Shown in pieces: positions 55,568-64,000 of a stretch of 64,000 nt of DNA (position 1 is its first letter; each line of letters begins with the position of its first letter). A model generated the notes under the pieces. The model saw nothing but the letters and a program-made list of their open reading frames with translations, did no database searches and had not been told where the DNA came from. The DNA is from Holothuria scabra. Taxonomy: Eukaryota; Echinodermata; Holothuroidea; Aspidochirotida; Holothuriidae. Position numbers and translations under genes: made by a program. Location of the stretch: NCBI GenBank assembly GCA_037179385.1, contig CM074184.1, positions 12,542,001 through 12,606,000 on the forward strand, given 5' to 3'.

Positions 55568-55936
55568 TGTTACTTACAAGTAGATTGGCTTGTGATCAAA
55601 AACATTTTTGGTGTGCGTTACAGCTCAGTGTCATGTTCCTTTGAAGCCATTTACAGTACCTTCCTACGTAAGAAGGAGGTTAGTTTCCTGGCAAGTTACG
55701 CCATTCCTCGAAAAATAAACGTTTCGTCACCGTGTCTCATACTCTAAACGTCGGTTTAAATATTGTTATAGCAGAGCGTTCTGATCACCAAACAAAATCA
55801 AACTTATGTAGCTATTGTTCCAAACTTCAAAGCTAACTAGGCCTACTTTGGCCTTGAAAATAGATACGGTTAACTCCAACTTTGGTATAGTTCGACAGAT
55901 CTTCACCTATTAACTGCCGTTCTGATCCGATTGATT

Positions 55937-57057
55937 TTACCATAACCCATTATTTCCAGGAGAGATGTACGTTAAAAGATTAGTCTCTGTGCTGGAAGTT
56001 GTCTGAATATCCAAATATTTTTTCCTTCGTCTTTGCAAATGTCCAACACTGCAATTGAATCTCAAACAATGAGCTGATATAGCCTTCACACTTCAAACTA
56101 GCGTATAACGTCGCTACGCAACTACCCTTGCCACTCCGTATGTATATGCAGCAGCACGGCGGGAGATGCCCCCACGACCTTTTCTGTCAAATCACTTAAA
56201 TCATAAAATATGAAATACCATTGAATTCTACAGCAGCAATATTGAAGGTTTTGTTGTCTAGTGTAATAAATCCCTGATCGCTGATTCCCGCACTTGAAGA
56301 TTGGATTTACAGGTGAATTCGGAAATGTCAGCAAGGATTATTTCGCAAGTAAACGATACAGTATCTGGAGCAATTGCCAAAGATTGATCTTTGTTTGCGA
56401 TGAGCACAATAGCCCTAGACGGATCTATTCATGGACCCTTTTGATGGGCCTTTTCAGGGAGGTTACTAACCACTCTCCGTTGAATAAAATCAATGACAGA
56501 GGTTTGTTGCAAATATTGATCCCCTCAGCCAAGTAGCAAATGAAGTTATTCATTACCGTTCAAAGTTTCTTTTATGGTAAAGGTCCAGCTGTCTTGGTTG
56601 TCATGGGAATTTTTAGATGGGTTGACCAGCAGCCATTGGGTTAATCGAGATATTGCCGTGGGCGGTATGTGACCATTGAGACACGATGTGAATTTATCAT
56701 TGTAGCTTCCTTGAACTGCGGAAAGTGACTCAGTGGGTCTAATCATGAAGCGCTGGAGTAATAATTTCAGATCCGATCGCTATGACAGACCGATGGTGTA
56801 AAACTGAACGGACTACCAAGGTCATTGTGAGAGAAGGCTATGCTTAGGTTATGTTTTTCAAATTATCTCACAAATTTACTTTGCAATTGTTTAATTCTTT
56901 TTTGTAACTGACCAAACGCAATCAGTGAAAAGATGACACTGGACATAGAGCTATGACTTAATAGACCAAACCCTGCATATTGTTCTACAATCTGGTCCAG
57001 TGCTACCCCTCCCAAATTAAAAGATAGGTTACTCTTCAGGAAAGACATATTCGTCAT
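55937..57057 (-). CDS. Unknown four-exon gene, 198-residue model
   Basis: Four short - strand exons join with matching phases: 57057-56880 (178 nt, donor AAA-GTAAAT), 56715-56557 (159 nt, acceptor CTTTCCGCAG, donor ACG-GTAATG), 56273-56126 (148 nt, donor AGG-GTAGTT) and 56048-55937 (112 nt, acceptor AATTGCAG, TAA stop). They sum to 597 bases, an exact multiple of three. Exon 1 reads MTNMSFLKSNLSFNLGGVAL, then DQIVEQYAGFG. Exon 2 contains FTSCLNGHIPPTAISRLTQW and SWTFTIKETL. Exon 3 contains DLSDLTEKVVGASPAVLLHI. Exon 4 contains LQRRRKKYLDIQTT. A CACGTG box lies 18 bases before the ATG. No family is recognised. Oddity: part of exon 3 also reads well in another frame (GFITLDNKTFNIAAVEFNGI), so the exon 3 start or an indel there is open. 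A donor at the end of exon 4 (TTATG-GTAAAA) could extend the protein further. Confidence 0.45.
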
Positions 57058-57089
57058 TTTACTTTTTCAGGGCACGTGATCACACCAGC

Positions 57090-57740
57090 ACTTTGTTCAC
57101 GGGCGTCGATTTGATTTTCAAAATGGGGGGGGGGGGGGACATCTGGCGTAAAATTTTTCTCCTGTTCTGGTTAGGTGTCCACAGTTGCGTAGCTACACAT
57201 TTTTGCGGGGGAGGGGGGTGGGTAAGCATCCAAATTTTACGATTTTTTAAGTGTGAACACCACTGTACTAGGGTCGTTGTTGCTGCATGATGTTATCCAA
57301 CGAGTACTAAATGAGGATCTCCGACGAAATTTTTTAAGTCAAGAGCTAATATTTGAGAAATTTTGGATTTTTTTAAAGAAAATTTATAAAAATAGCACTG
57401 TAGTCAGGCTACCGTTGTCACTTAATGATCTGGTGTCACATGTGGCAATTTTCCGATTTTGTCACCTCCAGAGCTCGGAAAAGTTTACCTAATTGAAGAT
57501 ACAGTATGAACGAGCACCTCTGCTTAGGAATTGCAATTTGCGGCGCGCGAAGCGCGCGGAAAATTTTGCTTTTTTTAAACAACTAATGACGAATATGGAG
57601 CTCCTATTGGAGAGAATTTGGAATTTTGGAATTTCATTTGTTGTCAAAAACCACATTACAGACAGGTTTCACAAATGGCAAATTTCCTAATTCTTCTTTT
57701 TTTCAGAGCCGCCTGCCCATTGTAGCTACGCTAGAAAAGG
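57090..57740. mobile_element. Family F element, degenerate copy
   Basis: A G run lies near 57125. It carries TGCATGATGTTATCCAACGAG, the near-palindrome GGCGCGCGAAGCGCGCGG (57541-57558) and CAAATGGCAAATTTCC, in the same order as the copy at 21979. Confidence 0.6.
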
Positions 57741-59784
57741 GGGCCCAGATGCAAAATAGTGCAAAATGTTTCAATATTTTGAGTTAGTAAGAAACTTTAA
57801 ACTTTTCAAAACATTGTCTTGAAAGTGTGGGTAATTACTTCAATGGACCATACGGTCAATGTGAATTGAAATACTGGGTATACTCTAGTAGTAAATAGAA
57901 TCACAACGAAAATTGTGATAACTTGCTTAGGATTTGTACAAAAGTTCTAGTAGTAAGGAACCATTCTTGATGAAAGAAGGTAAAATCCATAAACTGGTCA
58001 AAGCACACTTCAATCTACTGCAGGTTGAAAATCACTGAGATCGAGGGGGATGGTACCCACTGCTGTTACTGCGACACCGTTGCATATACTTACCGGAGTA
58101 AGATTGTTGATTCAAAAACATGAAATGAAATGAAAACCACCCTAATCCGTCCTTCCTAAGTTCAAGTTCTTGCTATCAGTGAAAAATGAAACTTCATTTG
58201 TTTATTTTATTTTTCATTTATTCGGTAACTCCCTTTGAGCTACACGAGTGTAGTTAAATCGATAGAGTGTTTAAAAAAGAACGTTATTGCGAGATGGGTA
58301 CTGTCTTTCCTTTCTATACATTGTATCAATATGCAACCTCTGACAACGGAACATATCAAACAAGTTGCAGTCACGAGGAAGCTGTTCCCACCCTTTTGCT
58401 ACCCCAAGGCAAAACCCTAAGGTGCTTTTCAAACATATGCAAAGAAGTTGGGATCCGTATGAAAGGTAGACTCGATTAAAACTGAATGCTGCCCTCATAT
58501 TTAAGTACGTTGAATCATGGAGCAACAAAACTTTTATTGATTTACAAGTAAGTGCATAGCCCGCGAAGACGCGAAGAGGACGAAGTCTTTTCGTTCAGCA
58601 CATCGTTCATCTGAGGCGGCAGTCTAAAGTGGAGGGGGGTGCAGCCACAGAGGCGCCACCCAGGCTAGTCAGTGCACTAAAATCATCTATCGAGGCTCAG
58701 TTTTATCACATAAGGGTTCACAGTCCTGAAGAATTCTTGTCCGAAACATCTTAAAGAAGGGGTTGTTCCAGCATGTCATAAGAGTAGAAATGAGTCGACA
58801 TTGGACATTTCCACTTATCGATATCACATGTCGTCAAATATCAACACCTCATTGTGACGCTGACTGAACGAATAGTGTCTAGTGTTGTAAGGTTTCTTTT
58901 ATATAGCAGCCCGGCAAATCATGACCATGGACCGTAAAGTGGCAGAATGGTCTATTCCAGCTGCTTTGTACCAATGAGGCCAAATCCTTCTCGATGAACG
59001 TGAGTTTTTCTCCGGATACTCCGGCTTTCCTCCCACTTGACATAGGCTTGCCACTAAAAATCGGTTGCCCAGCGGAAGAAGTCGGATGCGCGTCGCAGGC
59101 CTTGAATTTTGAGTCGTACGAGTGTGATCGCACGCCAAGCCTAAAATACACTTGAGAAGTGCGATTAATCGCACACCTAGAAAATTTCACAATGTCAACT
59201 TCCTTGGAAGATGTTTCATCTCCGATGCCGTCGGACTGGGGTCGTGTGTGACGGGAGTTCTAGGAGCAGCCATCTGCTGTGTATATACTCCCACGCTGTA
59301 TGTGTATGCTACCCAATAACCTATCATGCCTGCATGTGTGTTGGATGTTATGTGTGAAGGATTAAACCATAGAGAATGAGACACAGAGACAACACAACAT
59401 TACTACACTAAGGATATCGTGAGCAATCTTGACCATGATTACCACTGATAATCATTGTATAACATTAGTTCCATCAATTTATATTAGTTTCGATAGACAT
59501 TTGCCTAATGTAAATCGATATTCCATCAAGTTCGTCATATCCTAATCCCTTCACCTCAAGCAGTTACTATTAAAGGCCAAGAGCAGTCTTTAAACTTATT
59601 TTGAAGCAACGGCTATAACATCGCAGTTTTCTTCCTTTCTCTGCGAAGTATCTTTCATCATTTTTTTTTTAAACTTCAATATTTCATATTCGGGGTAAAC
59701 CAGCAGTACATTTCACATTAGAAGGGAACAGTATTGTAACATGACTCTAAACAGCCAATCATTAAACAGGACAGTCTACTACAC
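57741..59784. other. Intergenic region, nothing supported
   Basis: Several overlapping short frames at 58235-58528 and 58879-59190 occur on both strands without domain support. No element boundaries were found. Confidence 0.4.
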
Positions 59785-60065
59785 TACTTCAAGTTGGGGT
59801 GACTGCCTTTGCCGTTTAAGCCTCTCCCACATCTGCCTAAAACTCATCAACCATTCAGAAAAAAACTTTTTTCATTGCTTCAGAGTGAGGACCGGTATAC
59901 AAGATCCAATGTGTAATCAATCAATACACACTTAGTGCTGTACAAGATGTAATGTGAACTACAGTACGCCGCAGTTTTTGAACTCTCTGTCAATCAACGA
60001 GCTGTAACAATTGGGAAGTTCTGTAGACTACTACAAAAAATGTAGTTTAGGGCGAGAGTCGAATT
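59785..60065. mobile_element. MITE family E, copy 5
   Basis: It carries AAGCCTCTCCCACATCTGCC, CTCTGTCAATCAACGAGCTG and the end AATGTAGTTTAGGGCGAGAG, collinear with the copies at 9630 and 24562. Confidence 0.7.
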
Positions 60066-60379
60066 TGGTATCATGTCGATATAACGTACCATATGATAAT
60101 AATTATCAGTTACTAACCGTGTAGGAAGACAAGTTTGCGATTTCTTGAGGAGGATACCCTTCTTTAGTAAATAAAGAGTTGGTTGTTCTCCGCCGAAATA
60201 ATAGAATCTTCTCAAAAGGGAATTAATCTGCCTGGTACGTTGCAAAGACTACTTTGTATGACAATGAGGGAATTTTCGATCTTACCTATTTCTAGTTAGT
60301 AAAGTAGAATAGTTTTTGAGTCTAGCCTGCATTTCATGCACTTCAAACAAAAATGTGTAGGGAAGGAAAAGGTGGAAAC

Positions 60380-62130
60380 CATAGACGGTACGGGAGCATT
60401 TCATTTTGGAAGCAAGAGTCTTTGCCCGAAAAATGTAATTCCTCCCGAAAGACTAAGCGGAGCGCCACATTAGTTGGCTTGGAGCGCACAAAAATCTCGA
60501 CCCCTAACATAGCCGTAAATTTCCCAGGCTTGTAGGTAGAATCTAAGCTGTCCCATATTTTGAGCTTTTGTGTGTTCACTCAGATAAATTATAAAAATGA
60601 AAAGTGACCAGAAAGTTATCAGAAAAGCATCATGGGTAGCCGTTTTCTTGGTGTGTTTGTGTGTGTGTGTGGGGGGGGGGGGTAAATCTACTATCATTCA
60701 CATTCCTGACCCGGGGACAGCCTGAGGGTTTTGTTTTGCATTTGTCGAACGGCTGATCATGAATTTGTCATGAATTATTGTGCTTTCGATGTGACTATCC
60801 AAGCGGAGCGCCAGCATCAGTTGGCGGCGAGCGTACACAAAATTTTTATTGGACCGTAGGCAATCGGAAATGGCATTTCTCAGGCTTAAAATAGGAACAA
60901 AACAGTCTTCATTTTGAATCTTCCTTCCCAATAAAGTTTTTCAGTACCACAAAAGAAAAAACCCAGTAACTGGCTTTAAGTGATAAGAATATTACCAGAT
61001 ACAATGTACTAATACCGAGTGACATTGGATGAAACGGTCTCTTATCTGTTAGAGGGAAAACTATGAAACGAAACTGAAAACATGTCAATGCTTTTGACTC
61101 TATTCCGGCGACTCTTGATGAAATTTAAAATCTACTGAAGTAATAATTTAAAAGTTGTCTATATGACTTTCCAAACTCCCGACTATAAATGATTTTACTT
61201 TTGGCGTCTTTTGAAGAAAAATTAAACTAAGGGTAGGTTTAAATGGGTTTTCAGGGAAGGAAGAGTTACCGGTATTGGGAGACTTTCTTACTCTATAGCA
61301 TTATGCAATTGAAAAACAACTTACCCGATTTTTATTACCGTTGCCCGAATACGGCTGTTGTGGTGGGTATATGGCAAACTATTGGCACTGCGTCTATACA
61401 TCCTCACATCTGTTCGTGTAATTTGGAAATTGAAAACATTCCAACTTTTTTCAACCTTCGCCCCAATGTTTTAACATATTTGGGGTAAAAATTTTTTGCA
61501 AGACCACAGTATGAGGTGGGGGTGAGGACTTTTTTCCATTAGCTAAGCGAATGTATTTTTTCGGACACAGTTGGAAAAAATTCAGATCATCGGTCATTTC
61601 GTTCATTGTGTTGATTTAAACACAGTCTGAGGAACGATTGTTTCTTTTGAGCGATAGGTTTTCACAAATATGTACCGGTTTTTGTAATCTTTTGATTTTT
61701 CATGAAAATGTATCCTTGACTATGACATCATTTCCTATTTGTCTGGTCAATATTTGAAAGAGTTCAGATATAAGACCATTTCGGGCATTACGTACGTTGC
61801 GAAAGACTGTGAATAATAGCTTTTTGGGCGCTGCCCGAACATGTAGCGAAATTTGGAAACTCGTTGAATTTTTGTGAAAATTTGGCTGCGATTAAGATGT
61901 TCTCTCCCTTTCGGGCTTATTTCTATAAGGATTTGTTCATATTCAAGGGTTAACTGCGGAATTAAAATCATGCCAGTTTTTAAAACTGAAATAACTGCCT
62001 GATTTTTTCCGGATTCCTGCCCGTATTTCAGATTCTGTAGATTGTTTGAGGGGAGTCTTCCACCCGCGCCCGCCCCATAGGCCCTTGGTAAGTACCAAGG
62101 GCTTAGATCTGGTTTGTTAAATGGGCGCAA
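60380..62130. repeat. Family H repeat block
   Basis: The module AAGCGGAGCGCCA...TTGGC(T/G)(T/G) occurs at 60452-60490 and 60798-60842. 61490-62060 is collinear with 29700-30310 (TTTGCAAGACCACAGTATGA; GATTTTTCATGAAAAT). A G run lies at 60668-60683. No coding capacity is seen. Confidence 0.5.
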
Positions 62131-62137
62131 ACCAACC

Positions 62138-62162
62138 ACCCGACCGACCGACCGACCGACCA
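62138..62162. repeat. (CCGA)n microsatellite
   Basis: About six CCGA/CCAC units in tandem. Confidence 0.8.
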
Positions 62163-62179
62163 ACTATCTAACTTACTTT

Positions 62180-63707
62180 ATGGGCGAGCACCACTGCATC
62201 AGGAATCACATTTGCTTTTTTGGATACAAATAATTACAAATATTGAGCTTTTATTTGAGAGAATTCGGAATTTTTGGAAACATAGTTGGGAAAACCACAC
62301 TTAAGTTGGCTGGTGCAAATGCTTATTCTGCCTGGTCTTTTAATTGCTCGAATTATTTGGGGGGGGGGGCAAAATAATATATTTGCGCCCAATGTTTTCA
62401 TTGGTTGAGCGATTTTTCCCCTGTCCCCAGGGTTGTCGCCCCTGGAGGACCACCCTACTCTGAAGGAGTCAGTGAGGGGCGAAACCCTTTTTTCACCCAA
62501 CTATAATATTTATATGGATACCGTATAACTCACATTGTTTGTAGCACGCGAAAATAATGTTTTTCACGGAATATCTTAGTGTCGTACCATTCGCATGAGG
62601 CACTGCTATACCGTAGCTTCTCTTTTCTCATGTCATGAAAGAATATCTTGTTTAAGCCTAACTTTTATCTCTCCGATGTGACCTATTTTTGAGATAATAG
62701 TAGACAGTGGCGGAGCTGCCATATGGTCGGGGGGGGGGGCGGTCGCCCCCCCCCCTGACGGACCAAAATCGTCTGTCGGCGCCCTTTTGAGGTTTTTAAC
62801 GTACTTTACTCTTGCACCATTATTGGCAAAAGACATAATTTTATAGCGTTGTTTTAAGGTCCAGATAGCAAAATGCTCAAACAGCCACAAGTAGTGTACT
62901 ATCTGCACTTTATTCTGATGAAAAGGGTCATCTTCTGTGATATAGGGATAGGTTTTGCCGAAACGTATCTTCATGCTTTATACGCACTAATAAATGCTGT
63001 CGCTGCGCTAAGTTAATTGCTTCCACACCAAGCGTGATAATAAGCTTACAAAATACACAGACTGTCATTAAATTCACCCTTCCGACCAATAAAAGATGTT
63101 GCAAAGGGCGCAACAATAATTGTAGAGCAAATAACCCTTTTGTTGTCGGGGATAATTGTCAACATAGACAATAAAAAGAGTTTATAAAGATACCAAAATG
63201 GTTTCCACAACATTTTTCAAAATCATTTGAAGGGAACGTTCAGGTTAAAATAAAATAAAACTGTTATTATACTGGTAATGGTTTAACAGTTTTAATGAGA
63301 AGTTTCCATTTTGCTTTTCTTCAAGTGACCATTCTCATGATAAATGGCTATTTCTGACACTGCACGATATTCCCATGAAAATGCTTATTTCTGTACTTTC
63401 GTGGCCTAAAAAGCCAGAAAATTGCATATAATAAGCCAAGGTTTATGCTACTTTTATTTGGTATGAATTCGGTATCTAGAGAGCCAAGCAGACCTTTGGT
63501 CTTGGATACGGTACTTCTCTCAATGTACTTACTTAATAGCTATTTCAGAGTGGTCACATGATGTAAATTACGTTAGTTAATGTTTCTTCGTTTACTTATC
63601 TTGATTTCCAGATGCCAAAAATGTACATCTAACGGTGATTAATTTCCATAACTTTCCCCCTGAAAGATTGCTTGCTATTTACTAGGAATGTGAAAGAGAG
63701 GAAGAAA
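62180..63707. other. Repeat remnants and non-coding sequence
   Basis: 62200-62470 has a G run and CCCCTGGAGGACC-type remnant. 62707-62770 starts CAGTGGCGGAGCTGCC with G and C runs (CAGTGGCG-type element edge). The rest to 63707 shows nothing recognisable. Confidence 0.4.
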
Positions 63708-64000
63708 CATGGGCGTCCGCAGGTAGGGGCAAGGGGGGAACTTGCCCTCAACTGGAAAAAAAAATTGAACGAAGAAAACATAAAGAAAAAGACGAAGAAA
63801 AATTAACATCAACATTCCTTAACAGTTCAATCAGTGTTTTCCCCTATTTATATGCGGTAAATAGGCTTTAGAAATGCCATTTCGAGCGATCTGAGAGGCA
63901 TTTTGGGCCAAAATTTTCTTGCGCTCCGAGCCAACGCAAGGTGGCGCGGAGCTTTCCCCCTTAAAGAATTTTGCCCCCCGAATTTTCTTCTGCAGAGGCC
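63708..64000. mobile_element. MITE family B, copy 2, cut by window end
   Basis: It starts CATGGGCGTCCGCAGG, is collinear with 10641-10924 (TAGAAATGCCATTTC, GAGGCATTTTGGGC) and reaches CTGCAGAGGCC at the window edge, so only about four terminal bases are missing. Confidence 0.88.

Overview
The window looks like nuclear DNA of a marine invertebrate, most likely a deuterostome such as an echinoderm, hemichordate or amphioxus. This placement is inferred from gene style only. It is AT-rich, has GT-AG introns and contains a RING/B-box (TRIM) gene and a class C G-protein-coupled receptor. It is crowded with short non-autonomous DNA transposons (MITEs). I see no operons, phage, CRISPR array, rRNA or convincing tRNA.

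Genes. A TRIM-type E3 ligase lies on the + strand at 2950-4737 in one coding exon. A metabotropic-glutamate-receptor-like gene runs on the - strand from 19748 to 12993. Four exons are clear: signal peptide and start of the ligand-binding domain; second half of that domain; end of the domain plus cysteine-rich linker plus TM1-4; TM4-7 plus tail. Its first exon carries a one-base frameshift in an A run, and an exon for the middle of lobe I was not found, so it may be a pseudogene or an assembly artefact. Three long - strand reading frames with no family I recognise lie at 31812-32563, 41072-42265 and 54221-55567. A phase-consistent four-exon model (198 codons plus stop) lies on the - strand at 55937-57057. 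Shorter possible exons sit at 18094-18318, 18838-19053, 36932-37068 and 44340-44578.

Repeats fill most of the rest. Families that can be defined from the window itself: A (10486-10934, 8-bp target duplication) with family B (10641-10924, 8-bp duplication) inserted in it; a GAGTGAA-rich inverted-repeat MITE (12184, 25110, 33514, 52365); element C (33675 and 40049), whose two copies act as empty-site controls for each other and show a SINE-like insertion with a 16-bp duplication in one and a TTAA-flanked MITE (D) in the other; further TTAA-flanked MITEs (38492 and family E, five copies); family G with about 24-bp inverted ends; a 460-bp foldback at 46521; CACTGTAA-type MITEs; hAT-like CAGTGGCG and CATAGGCGG elements; and larger degenerate families F and H. 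Two very long AAAG/CTTT arrays (about 760 and 665 bp) lie at 16207 and 43493, the first in a receptor intron.

No multi-gene pathway is visible. The novelty lies in the unassigned - strand genes, the broken or alternatively spliced receptor, and a readable history of nested mobile-element insertions.
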